This document shows, piece by piece, positions 1-7,646 of a DNA stretch of 46,612 bases. The DNA comes from Sporichthyaceae bacterium. Lineage in GTDB: Bacteria; Actinomycetota; Actinomycetes; Sporichthyales; Sporichthyaceae. A program made the position numbers and the translations under genes. Positions within the stretch are counted from its first letter, which is position 1. Every line of letters begins with the position of its first letter. The stretch lies in NCBI GenBank assembly GCA_036493475.1, contig DASXPS010000017.1, positions 1-46,612 on the forward strand, written 5' to 3'. The notes beneath the pieces are model-generated. The model did not search any database. It saw only the letters and a list, made by a program, of their open reading frames with translations, and was not told where the DNA came from.

Positions 1-30
1 CGTGATGCGCGACGGCTCTAGCCTGCCTTG

Positions 31-459
31 GTGGCAAACCTCCTCGCGTACATCGTCGACCCAAGCGTCTGGCAGCAGCGACGGCTGCGGAAGCTGCAGG
101 CGCTTGGCAAGACTGAGTGCGGTTTGCGAGTCGTGGCGGGAAGCCAGGACGGCCTCAATGAGAAGTGGACTTGGGGGTTCGCCGTCCTGCATCCGGGTTC
201 TCTTGAGTTCCTGCCGCGACTCGGCCAGACGCGGTTTCCACGCCCTGGTCAGTAGTGGCTGCGGATAACGGTGAGCGAGGCGAGCCGCGCCCATGAACGG
301 ACGAGCGAGGGCCGCGAGGCCTGGTCCGTGCCTCCCAGCCTCCGCATTGTCACGGTGCGAACCCCGGATGGGGAGTTGGAGTGTGCGCTTACGCCCCCGC
401 AGCGGGACTGGGCGCTGGACCGCCTCAACGGAAGGTCCGACGTCAAGGGCGACGGATAG
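31..459 (+). pseudogene. DUF2550-like small protein interrupted by an in-frame TAG
   Basis: One reading frame starts at GTG 31 (or TTG 28), meets TAG at 253-255, and continues without another stop to TAG at 457-459. Both halves look like one protein of about 142 residues. The first half has a hydrophobic start, then a CGLRVV strand and a WTWGFAVLHPGSLEF stretch. The second half, after the amber, holds LRIVTVRTPDGELECAL and ends DWALDRLNGRS. This order (membrane start, 'GW-x-HG' strand, basic stretch, final beta strand and amphipathic helix) resembles actinobacterial DUF2550 proteins as I remember them; that family link is weak. The second half has its own GTG at 271 and could be a separate 62-aa ORF. 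Seen: the shared frame and the single TAG. Inferred: a nonsense-mutated gene, or less likely a sequencing error or readthrough. Confidence 0.45.
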
Positions 460-534
460 CGATGTTGTTCGGTGAGGCAATGTGGTGGAGTTCAGATTCA
501 ACGTTTGACTCAGCAACCAGGCACAGGAGGACAC

Positions 535-999
535 GTGGCGCACGTCGTGAATTTCGAACACGTCTCCACCGCCGGCTTGGAGTCCTCGCCGGTGGCCGAG
601 GCGCTCGCCGGCCTGCGCGCCAACGAGGCGCGCTACTTCAAGAACAAGTACGACCACACCTTCGCCGTCGAGCCTGCGTCGAAAGCCAAGGACGTCGTCG
701 CCTACGTCAATCGCGTCCTCAAGGAGGAGCGGGACATCGTCATCGGCTCCAAGCCGCTCGAGGTAACGTCCTTAGAGGTCGAGGGCATCCGCTGGACCTA
801 CGTCTTCTACGAGTCGGGCCTGTCCATCAACGTGCTCTACAGCCTTGCGGACAGCGGGAAGCGCGCCGTCGGCTTCAAGCTCTCCGACGGGATGGACGTC
901 CCGGCCGAACTCGCCGACCGCTTCAAGTTCGCCCGCCAGAAGTCCAAGCTCGCCGGCACCATCCGCGGCTCGTACTTCGTCATCAAGGGCGAGTACTGA
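535..999 (+). CDS. hypothetical protein, 154 aa
   Basis: GTG 535 is chosen because AGGAGG lies at 525-530, four bases upstream; the frame is open further upstream but without a comparable ribosome site. The product is soluble, without signal peptide or membrane segment. It begins MAHVVNFEHVST and has a charged helical N-terminal half (LRANEARYFKNKYDH, residues about 30-45), a central region of alternating strands (WTYVFYESGLSINVLYSL), and a basic C-terminus (FKFARQKSKLAGTIRGSYFV). I recognise no family. Codon use is typical of the window. It stands alone between the amber-interrupted gene and a convergent HNH gene. It might be a small phage- or plasmid-type accessory protein, but nothing here proves that. 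Confidence 0.6.
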   Translation: MAHVVNFEHVSTAGLESSPVAEALAGLRANEARYFKNKYDHTFAVEPASKAKDVVAYVNRVLKEERDIVIGSKPLEVTSLEVEGIRWTYVFYESGLSINVLYSLADSGKRAVGFKLSDGMDVPAELADRFKFARQKSKLAGTIRGSYFVIKGEY

Positions 1000-1032
1000 T
1001 CGAGACCCGGGCTGCGAGCTGTCAGCTCCGTT

Positions 1033-1440
1033 TCAACGTTGGTCGCCAGTGGCCTCGAAGGTGACCAGCACGCGCAGGATCTCCGCCTGCCTGACCAGGA
1101 ATGCACCCTCGTCGAGCTTCTTACGGCGCAGCCACGCGGTCACCTCGGTGTTGCACTTGCTGGCGTTGCACGAGCGGCAAGCGGGCACCACATTGGTCAG
1201 CGTGTAGCGGCCGCCGACGGAAATCGGCAGCGCGCAGTCCTTCTGCAGGTGCGCGTCGGCGGCGTGGCAGTAGGCGCACCCATCCCACGCGGCCTTGAGC
1301 GCCATCCACTGCGCCTCGGTCAGGTCATGCTCGACGCGCGCCATCCGCCGCTTGCGGCGGCGAGCGTAGACGGCGGTTCGGCTCCGGGAGACCACGTTGC
1401 GAGCGTATGGACGCCCGGGCGCCATTTCGCGGACCGACAT
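1033..1440 (-). CDS. HNH endonuclease
   Basis: A 135-aa protein with a compact zinc-ribbon HNH fold. CAYC (about residues 58-61) and CRSC (about 92-95) are the two metal-binding pairs. Between them lies a DCALPISVGGRYTLTNVVPA stretch, matching the usual 'hDH.xPlsrGG.tn..Nl.p' region with LPI in place of the usual histidine-rich turn; NASKCNTEV follows. The N-terminus is very basic (ARRRKRRMARVEHDL), suiting DNA contact. I chose ATG 1440 so that the gene does not run antisense through the RNase HI gene; ATG 1344 is an alternative that drops the basic tail. The frame stays open to 1779, but that part is antisense to rnhA. It is probably a free-standing nuclease; its biological role is unknown. 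Confidence 0.7.
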   Translation of the reverse strand: MSVREMAPGRPYARNVVSRSRTAVYARRRKRRMARVEHDLTEAQWMALKAAWDGCAYCHAADAHLQKDCALPISVGGRYTLTNVVPACRSCNASKCNTEVTAWLRRKKLDEGAFLVRQAEILRVLVTFEATGDQR

Positions 1441-1552
1441 GGCCCGTCGCGTACCTGTCAGGTCGTCGTCCGCCTGTTGATTGGGGATCGACGCCGTGTC
1501 CGGCTGGGGCGCCTGACCCGGCGCGGAGTCCCTAGGCAGCAGAATCTGCTTC

Positions 1553-2020
1553 GTGTCGAACGTGTCCGAACCGGTGGTCATCCACACCGACGGTGGCTGC
1601 ACGCCGAACCCCGGCCCGGGCGGTTGGGGCGCGGTGCTGCGGTACGGCGAGCATGTCCGAGAGATCTGCGGCGGCGAGCCGGGGCTGACCACCAACAACC
1701 GGATGGAACTGACCGCGCCGATCATGGCGTTGGAAGCGCTGACCCGACCGGTCGCGGTGCACCTGTACACCGACAGCACCTACGTCCGGAACGGCATCAC
1801 GAGATGGGTGCTTGGCTGGACGCGCAACGGGTGGCTGACCGCGGCGAAGCAGCCGGTGAAGAACGTGGACCTGTGGCAGCGCCTGCAGGCCGCGTGTGCA
1901 CCGCACGAGGTCGTGTGGCACTGGGTGAAGGGCCACGACGGCGTGGCCGACAACGAACTGGCCGACCAACTCGCGACCCGCGGGATGGTGGCCGCGATGG
2001 CGGGCGCCGATGGGAACTGA
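1553..2020 (+). CDS. rnhA: ribonuclease HI
   Basis: Type 1 RNase H, which cleaves the RNA strand of RNA-DNA hybrids in the cytoplasm during replication and R-loop removal. At 155 aa it matches the length of the Escherichia coli enzyme. Conserved residues are visible: D13 (IHTDGGC), E52 (NNRMELTAP), D74 (LYTDSTYV), H128 (VKGHDG) and D138 (NELADQLA), the full DEDD set plus the catalytic histidine. The basic handle region ([16 protein letters not shown]) is also present. GTG 1553 is taken as the start; GTG 1562 is a close alternative. It is divergent from the HNH gene, with 112 bp between start codons. Confidence 0.92.
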   Translation: MSNVSEPVVIHTDGGCTPNPGPGGWGAVLRYGEHVREICGGEPGLTTNNRMELTAPIMALEALTRPVAVHLYTDSTYVRNGITRWVLGWTRNGWLTAAKQPVKNVDLWQRLQAACAPHEVVWHWVKGHDGVADNELADQLATRGMVAAMAGADGN

Positions 2021-2121
2021 CTCGGGGCCGGATGCGCTGCGCCCTCAGGTTGCGGCTCGGTAGCTATCCGAGCGACCTGGTCCCCGGCTGCGCGACGGCC
2101 GGCACGTGCGAGGCTGATGCC

Positions 2122-3177
2122 ATGTGCCAGGACGTGGGGACGGTCACCGAAGCGCGGGCGAGTGCGCCCCGACCGATTCGCGGTGCCGCCGTTGATCCGA
2201 TCGCGCTGGAACCGGTCGACGAGGTCACCATCACGGTGCTCGTCGACAACGTCTATGACGGCCTGCTCACCAACGCCGGGCCGGCGAGACGAACGCCCTT
2301 GCCGCGTACTCCATCCATGCCCGCATCGGTGTTCGAGAGCGGCCGGGTGACGGCCGGGTTGATCGCCGAGCACGGGTTCTCCGCGCTGGTGCAGGTGCGG
2401 GTGGGGGAGCGGCAACACATGCTGCTGTTTGACACCGGCATCTCACCCACCGGCATGGCCGACAACATCGAACGGCTGGGCATCGACGTCGGCGGCATCA
2501 CAGCGGTGGTGCTCAGTCACGGGCACTTCGATCACGCCGGTGGCCTGGAAGGGTTGGCCCGCCTGCGCGGGCGCAACGGGCTGCCGATAACTGTGCATCC
2601 CGAGGTGTGGACCCGGCGACGCATCCTGATGCCGGGCAACAACGAATGGCCGCTGCCCACGCTGTCCCGAGCCGCGCTGGAGGGCGAAGGCTTCGAGGTG
2701 ATCGAGCGGCGGAGCCCGTCCTTGCTGCTCGACGGCGCGGTGCTGATCACCGGCGAGGTGGACCGCACCACCGAGTTCGAACACGGCATGCCGAACCACC
2801 AAGCGTTCCGCGACGGCGCGTGGTCACCGGACCCGCTGATCGTCGACGACCAGGCGCTGGTGGTGCACGTGCGCGGCCGCGGTCTGGTGGTGTTGACCGG
2901 CTGCGGTCACGCGGGCGCCATAAACATCGCCCGGCACGCCTGCCGGCTGACCGGTGTCGATCGCCTCGATGCGTTGCTCGGCGGCTTCCATCTCAGCGGC
3001 CCGGCATTCGAGCCGGTCATCGAACCCACCGTCGCCGCGCTGACCGAGATTGCGCCGTCGCTGCTGGTGCCCGCGCACTGCACCGGGTGGCGGGCTCAGC
3101 ACCGGCTGGCCGCAGCCCTCCCGGACGCCTTCGTGCCCAACTCCGTCGGCACCAGCTACACCCTGCAGGCGGCTTGA
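2122..3177 (+). CDS. metallo-beta-lactamase-fold hydrolase (COG1237-like)
   Basis: A 351-aa MBL-fold enzyme. The zinc motif SHGHFDHAGG (HxHxDH) follows an LLFDTGIS strand, a third ligand is expected in LTGCGHAG, and another histidine lies in LLGGFHLSG. The early ITVLVDNVYDGLL segment and the GFSALV strand are typical of the group annotated as 7,8-dihydropterin-6-methyl-(ribofuranosyl)aminobenzene-phosphate synthase-like (COG1237). That name comes from archaeal methanopterin work and probably does not describe the substrate here. ATG 2122 is the chosen start; the frame is open far upstream, but that part is antisense to the HNH gene and overlaps rnhA. No signal peptide. It ends 9 bp from the convergent lipoprotein gene. 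Confidence 0.82.
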   Translation: MCQDVGTVTEARASAPRPIRGAAVDPIALEPVDEVTITVLVDNVYDGLLTNAGPARRTPLPRTPSMPASVFESGRVTAGLIAEHGFSALVQVRVGERQHMLLFDTGISPTGMADNIERLGIDVGGITAVVLSHGHFDHAGGLEGLARLRGRNGLPITVHPEVWTRRRILMPGNNEWPLPTLSRAALEGEGFEVIERRSPSLLLDGAVLITGEVDRTTEFEHGMPNHQAFRDGAWSPDPLIVDDQALVVHVRGRGLVVLTGCGHAGAINIARHACRLTGVDRLDALLGGFHLSGPAFEPVIEPTVAALTEIAPSLLVPAHCTGWRAQHRLAAALPDAFVPNSVGTSYTLQAA

Positions 3178-3186
3178 CGTTGCGTC

Positions 3187-3699
3187 TCAGCCGGGCAGGC
3201 CCGCTCCGCCCGCCGACGCGCTGCGCGCCACGCAGGCCTGTGCCTCGGCGACCCCATCGGCATCCGGCGTGACGCCCTGTTTGGTGGCCTCGCCCAGCGA
3301 GCTGTACTCCTGGGCGAAGCCGTCGACCGCCAAGGTCTGGCCCTTGCCGTTGAGCGAGTCGGTGGCGAACACGGCGTTGTAGTTCGTTCCGATGCCCTTA
3401 CCGGTCAGCCGCACGGCCACCATGTAGACCTGATCGAAGTCCGCGGAGCGCACCGCGGCGAATTTGGTCCCCTTCACGCCTGGGGTCAGCAACGCGGTCA
3501 ACGCTTTTTGCTCGGTCTTGCTGACCGAGACGCAGCGCGAAGCGGAAGCGGGCTTGGGGGTACCGGACGGCTTGGCCGTGGGTGCGGCGCTGGGGTCGGG
3601 CAGCGGGTCGTGCGCCGCGTACGCGCGCAGCCCACCGCATCCGGACAGCATGCCGACGCCGGCGATGGCCGCGACGGCGACAATGGTGCGTTTGATCAT
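3187..3699 (-). CDS. secreted lipoprotein, unknown function
   Basis: A 170-aa exported lipoprotein: the basic start MIKR, a hydrophobic core TIVAVAAIAGVGM and the lipobox LSGC, with the acylated cysteine at residue 21. A Pro/Ala/Ser/Thr-rich linker follows (residues about 30-55). The mature domain has two cysteines (SRCVSVS and AQACVARS) that could pair as a disulfide. I see no known enzyme motif. The stretch KTEQKALTALLTPGVKGTKF and the later VYMVAVRLTGKGIGTNYNAV suggest a small alpha/beta fold on the cell surface. It is monocistronic, convergent with the MBL gene and downstream of the lysozyme-like exported protein on the same strand, 86 bp apart. Confidence 0.8.
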   Translation of the reverse strand: MIKRTIVAVAAIAGVGMLSGCGGLRAYAAHDPLPDPSAAPTAKPSGTPKPASASRCVSVSKTEQKALTALLTPGVKGTKFAAVRSADFDQVYMVAVRLTGKGIGTNYNAVFATDSLNGKGQTLAVDGFAQEYSSLGEATKQGVTPDADGVAEAQACVARSASAGGAGLPG

Positions 3700-3785
3700 C
3701 AGTCCCCCGAGGGTGTTGGGACTGTGACGTTCCGCCCACCGTCGCCGGGGGCGTACTTACGGACAGTTCCGCATCCGACGTTCGG

Positions 3786-4817
3786 TTACTTGGCGTGCTT
3801 GCCCCGCCGGTGCTCCGCGACTTTTCCGTGGGTATGCCCGTTGCGGTCCGCCGCGTGCTTGGGTGCCCGGTGGCTGTGATGCGCCGCGCGAACACCGGCT
3901 CGATGCGGGACGCAGAGCAGGTTGGTGGTGCTCACCTGGCCTGGCCAGAAGCGGGAGACCAGATTCGCTGATGACTCCTCCCAGCGGGCGTAGGCCCAAC
4001 CGAACGCGGAGACCTCCACCGCTTGGGCGGCCACCGTGACCGGGACGTGCTGCCAGTTGGGGACCTTCGCCAGGAGCACCCGGTAGAACTTCCGCGAGGC
4101 GTAGGCCGGGTCGGTCACCTGGCGGTAGCTGCCCCAACCGGCCGAGGGCCGCATCTGGAACAGCCCGGCGGAGTCCAAATCTCCGCCCCGCATGTTGTTC
4201 AGCTTCGATTCCTGCTCTGCCGCGGCGATCGCGATCACCGCGGCCCGCGGTGGCAGCTGCATGTCGCGGGCAACCGAGATGATCGTGCGGGCGTTGCGCA
4301 CCTGGCCGGCGTTGTGGTCGGGATGGCGTTGCTGCCCCGGGTAGTACCCGCAGCCGCGCTGCAGGGCAACCAGGCGCGCCCGGGCGGCGGCCGCCTCCGC
4401 TCGGGCCACGGCAGCCGCTCTGGTCGCGGCCTTGGCCTCGATCGCCGCGATGCGTGCGGCGAGCAGATCCCGGGCAGTGCCGCGGGCTGCCCGTTCCGCC
4501 CGCAGCAGGTCGTCGGCCGGTGTGGTGTCGACCCGGGCCTTGGGTCCGGCCCGGTCCGCGGCGCTGATTGCCCGCGCCTGCAGCACCCCGTCACCGGCCT
4601 TGGCCGTGAGGCCGTTGGGCAGCACATGGTGGGAGACGCCCACGGTGGCAAACCCGGCCGTGGTGACCGCCGCGGCGACGGTGCCCACGAGCGCGGGTGA
4701 GACGGCCCGGGTGCGGACCGGGATCTCCTGCACTCGGGCATGTCGGGCCATGCCCGGAGGGTCACCGAACGTCGGGAAGGCACCAACCAAGCACTCGCGT
4801 GCATTGTGCAAGGACAT
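3786..4817 (-). CDS. secreted lysozyme/transglycosylase-like protein
   Basis: About 343 aa from ATG 4817; ATG 4751 is another possible start and would place the membrane segment (SPALVGTVAAAVTTAGFATVGV) nearer the N-terminus. After this signal/anchor comes an Ala-rich charged coiled-coil region (RAERAARGTARDLLAARI, then many AEAAAARAR repeats). The globular domain carries AIAAAEQESKLNNMRGGD, SAGLFQMRPSAGWGS and DPAYASRKFYRVLLAKVP, with AAQAVEVSAFGWAYARWE near the end. This is the actinobacterial lysozyme-like domain in which the E of EQES is the candidate catalytic acid. The C-terminus is a His/Lys/Arg-rich tail. It probably acts on peptidoglycan outside the cell. I looked for a c-di-AMP (ydaO) leader, common before such genes, and did not find one. 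Confidence 0.78.
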   Translation of the reverse strand: MSLHNARECLVGAFPTFGDPPGMARHARVQEIPVRTRAVSPALVGTVAAAVTTAGFATVGVSHHVLPNGLTAKAGDGVLQARAISAADRAGPKARVDTTPADDLLRAERAARGTARDLLAARIAAIEAKAATRAAAVARAEAAAARARLVALQRGCGYYPGQQRHPDHNAGQVRNARTIISVARDMQLPPRAAVIAIAAAEQESKLNNMRGGDLDSAGLFQMRPSAGWGSYRQVTDPAYASRKFYRVLLAKVPNWQHVPVTVAAQAVEVSAFGWAYARWEESSANLVSRFWPGQVSTTNLLCVPHRAGVRAAHHSHRAPKHAADRNGHTHGKVAEHRRGKHAK

Positions 4818-5209
4818 GTGCCGACCTGCCGGACATGCCGCCCGGCCCGCTTGCAGCGGGGCGTACAAGCGTGACGTTTGTGCATGGTCCGACGGGGGAC
4901 AATTGCTACATAGTTCACGCGGCGTTAAAGCTGGATACTCGCTGTGAGCCGTTCGTCGCTGCATGCGTACAGGTCGGCGCCCATAACTTCATGAATGCTT
5001 GACAACCTGGCTATCGTTTGGTTGTGGCGACCGCCCCACCCGGTCGCGACGGCAGCATTCGACTCCTTGGGCTGCCTTGGTGGAGTCAGGCACACCACGT
5101 GCGACGGTTCTCGACTTACCGCTGTTGTGGGGGCGCCTCTCGGCTCGGCCGGTCTCGGTCCGGCTTGCCTGACGCCACCGCGCCATCGTGCCGCGACGGC
5201 GAGCGCCGG
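4818..5209. other. 392-bp intergenic region
   Basis: No convincing gene. The region lies upstream of the lysozyme-like gene and downstream of the flavin monooxygenase gene, both on the minus strand. Close to the lysozyme-like start is a short hairpin, CCCGC-ttgca-GCGGG (about 4849-4863 on the plus strand). A TTGACA hexamer at about 4999 (plus strand) has no gene downstream that would use it. Base composition drops in GC around 4900-5030, which fits a promoter region for the minus-strand gene. Short ORFs here have no ribosome site or family resemblance. Confidence 0.4.
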
Positions 5210-6664
5210 TCACGGACGGGCGACCAGCTCGAATTCCTTCGCGTTCAGCCGGCGCACCGCCGTGCGGTACTGCGCCATGTAGCCGGGCCAGTTCGCGACG
5301 TTGCGGCCGCGGTCCAGGTACCAGGAATCGCAGCCCCCGGTCCACGCGGTGTTCGCGAACTTCGCCTGCAGCGCGCGGTCGCCGGCCGCCTCGACCTCGC
5401 GACGCACCTCGATGGCCGCGGCGCCGCGGGCCCGCACCAACTCCAGCGCCTGCCGCACGTAGCGGACCTGTTGCTCCAGGTACCAGATGATCGACCCGCC
5501 GGAGGTGTTGGTGTTCGGCCCGTAAAGCACGAACATCGACGGGAAGTCCGGCACGGTCATGCCCAGGTGCGCGTGCGCGCCGTCCTCCCACACCTCACGC
5601 AGGCTCAACCCGCCCCGACCGGAAATGGCCAACGGGAACATGAACTCGTTGGCGGCGAACCCGGTCGCCCAGATCAGGCAATCGGCCGCGTGCAGCTCAC
5701 CGTCACCGGTACATACCCCGCCCGGTGCGAGGCCGGTGACGCGCTCGGTGACCAGCGAGACGTTCGGGCGCAGGAAGGTCGGCAGGAAGTGGCTGGAGAA
5801 CAGCACCCGCTTGCAACCGAAGGGGTAGTCCGGGGTCAGCTTGGCGGCCAGTTCCGATGGGGCTTTGCGCAGCTGCCAACGCATGAACGCAGCGGACCGC
5901 GCTGCCGCCACCCGGCCCACCGTGCCGGGATTGCGGATCGCCGCGGTCAGCGTCTCGCTGTACTCGAACAGGAAGCCGCGCCGGAAGTCCTGCACGCCGG
6001 GCAGGCGTTGCACGCCGTCGCGGATCACCCGCGGATACGGCGTGTTCCGCCGCGGCATGAACCAGTTCGGCGTGCGCTGAAAGACCGTCAGATGTGCTGC
6101 CTGCTCAGCAACCGGGGGCACGAACTGGACGGCGCTGGCCCCGCTGCCGATCACTGCGACCCGCTTGCCGGTCAGGTCGTAGGAGTGGTCCCAGCGCGCG
6201 GAGTGGAAGATGTGGCCGGTGAAGGAGTCCAGGCCGGGTAGCTGCGGATTCCTCGGATTGCTGAGCTGGCCGGTGGCCACGATCAAGGCGTCGGCCGACC
6301 AGCGGCGTCCGTCCTGCGCCGTGATCGTCCATCGTGTCGTCTCGGCATCCCACGCGGCGTCGCAGACCCGGGTGTTGGCCTGCACCAGGCGGGCCACGTC
6401 GAACTCCCGGGCGACCCCCTGCAGGTAGGCCAGGATCTCCGAGCCGTACGCACACAGGTGCGCCCAGTCGTTGCGCTTGGCGAAGGAGTACGAATACAGC
6501 GGACTGGGCACATCGCAGGCCGCGCCGGGATAGGTGTTGAACAGCCAGGTACCACCGATGTCGGGGCCGGCCTCGAGGATCTCGACGTCGGAAAAGCCGT
6601 GCCGCATCAGCTCGATCGCGGCGCCGATACCCCCGAAGCCGGCGCCGATGATCACGATCCTCAC
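5210..6664 (-). CDS. flavin-containing (Baeyer-Villiger-type) monooxygenase
   Basis: A 484-aa FAD/NADPH-dependent monooxygenase. The FAD dinucleotide-binding motif GAGFGG is at residues 7-12 and a second one, IGSGASAVQFVP, lies near residue 185. Between them is FTGHIFHSARWD, the Baeyer-Villiger fingerprint FxGxxxHxxxW. IGGTWLFNTYPGAACDVPS is the expected N-terminal family stretch, and an ATG-type motif (IWATGFAANEF) precedes the C-terminus. Such enzymes insert oxygen into ketones, often in steroid, terpene or cyclic ketone breakdown. GTG 6664 is the start because it sits directly before RIVIIGAGFGG; the longer open frame up to 7180 is antisense to the SDR gene. It is divergent from the SDR gene (135 bp), so a shared catabolic role is likely but inferred. 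Confidence 0.88.
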   Translation of the reverse strand: MRIVIIGAGFGGIGAAIELMRHGFSDVEILEAGPDIGGTWLFNTYPGAACDVPSPLYSYSFAKRNDWAHLCAYGSEILAYLQGVAREFDVARLVQANTRVCDAAWDAETTRWTITAQDGRRWSADALIVATGQLSNPRNPQLPGLDSFTGHIFHSARWDHSYDLTGKRVAVIGSGASAVQFVPPVAEQAAHLTVFQRTPNWFMPRRNTPYPRVIRDGVQRLPGVQDFRRGFLFEYSETLTAAIRNPGTVGRVAAARSAAFMRWQLRKAPSELAAKLTPDYPFGCKRVLFSSHFLPTFLRPNVSLVTERVTGLAPGGVCTGDGELHAADCLIWATGFAANEFMFPLAISGRGGLSLREVWEDGAHAHLGMTVPDFPSMFVLYGPNTNTSGGSIIWYLEQQVRYVRQALELVRARGAAAIEVRREVEAAGDRALQAKFANTAWTGGCDSWYLDRGRNVANWPGYMAQYRTAVRRLNAKEFELVARP

Positions 6665-6799
6665 GCGCCCAGCCTGCCACGCCTGTCGGAATCCCCCAGA
6701 AAGGACTGCGACGACTGTCAAAGAACGTCTTGACGCTCGTCCACTGGGCCGGATTGGCTGAACGCACCCGCTTGCCGAACGTGCCAAGGAGGCCCTTTC

Positions 6800-7606
6800 A
6801 TGACCAATTCCACGCTGCTCGCCGGACGCCACGCGATGGTCACCGGAGGGGCCCAGGGCCTGGGTGCTGCCATGGCGCACGCGTTGGCCAAGGCGGGCGC
6901 CGCCGTGGTGATCGCCGACATCAACTCCGACCTCGGCAAGACGACCGCCCAGGAGATCCGCGACGCCGGCGGGACCGCGGAGTTCGTTGAGCTGAACGTG
7001 ACCGACGAGGCCGCCTGGGAATCCGCGGTGGCGCAGACGATCTCGAGCATCGGCGGGCTCGACATCCTGGTCAACAACGCCGGCATCGAGCTCACCGGCC
7101 TGGTCATCGATATCAATCCCGATGACGTGCGCCGCATGTGCGACGTCAACATCGTGGGCACCGCGCTGGGCTGCAAGCACGCCTTCCGCGCGATGAAGCC
7201 CGGCGGCGCCGCGGGCAACGGCGGCGCGGTCATCAACGTCGCCTCGGTGGCCTCGCTGATCGCGTTCCCCAGCATCGCCGGTTACTCCTCCACCAAGTCC
7301 GCGGTGGATCGCTTCACCCGCGTCGCCGCGGTCGAGGCGGGCAAGCTCGGCCTGGGCATCCGGGTCAACTGCATCGCCCCCGGCCTGGTGCCCACCGCGA
7401 TGGGCGCCAAGCTCGCCCAGGACATCGTCGACCTGGGCCTGGCCCCCGACGTGCCCGGCGCCATCCAGGGTGTCGTCGAGCAGACGCCGCTGGGCCGACT
7501 GGGCAGCCCCGAGGAGATGGCCGACGCGGTCGTGTTCCTCGCCTCCGATCAGGCGCGCTTCATCACCGGTGTCTCGCTACCCGTCGAAGGTGGCATGGGC
7601 ACCTGA
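6800..7606 (+). CDS. short-chain dehydrogenase/reductase
   Basis: A classical SDR of 268 aa. The cofactor motif TGGAQGLG begins near residue 15, NNAG follows the LDILV strand, and the catalytic pair YSSTK has Y162 and K166. The C-terminal motif ITGVSLPVEGGMGT is typical. Asp in the IADINSD strand end favours NAD(H). ATG 6800 is supported by AAGGAGG at 6786-6792. The substrate is unknown; closest-looking families act on hydroxysteroids or beta-hydroxyacyl compounds. It lies 40 bp upstream of the saccharopine-dehydrogenase-like gene on the same strand, presumably one transcript, and divergent from the flavin monooxygenase, so the three may share a pathway that oxidises an alcohol/ketone substrate. 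Confidence 0.9.
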   Translation: MTNSTLLAGRHAMVTGGAQGLGAAMAHALAKAGAAVVIADINSDLGKTTAQEIRDAGGTAEFVELNVTDEAAWESAVAQTISSIGGLDILVNNAGIELTGLVIDINPDDVRRMCDVNIVGTALGCKHAFRAMKPGGAAGNGGAVINVASVASLIAFPSIAGYSSTKSAVDRFTRVAAVEAGKLGLGIRVNCIAPGLVPTAMGAKLAQDIVDLGLAPDVPGAIQGVVEQTPLGRLGSPEEMADAVVFLASDQARFITGVSLPVEGGMGT

Positions 7607-7646
7607 TCTGACGCTACGTCACTTCCCACCGTCCTGACGAAAGGCA

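Noticed and set aside
1039-2121. Long plus-strand open frame joined to the MBL gene
   Set aside because: The upstream part is antisense to the HNH gene and in another frame over rnhA; its Arg/Gly/Ala-rich translation has no family features. High-GC shadow.
4818-5030. c-di-AMP (ydaO) riboswitch before the lysozyme-like gene
   Set aside because: Such leaders are common before actinobacterial cell-wall hydrolase genes, but the conserved blocks are not found here; only a short CCCGC/GCGGG hairpin is present.
6665-7180. N-terminal extension of the flavin monooxygenase on the minus strand
   Set aside because: It runs antisense through the SDR gene, and the Rossmann motif begins right after GTG 6664.
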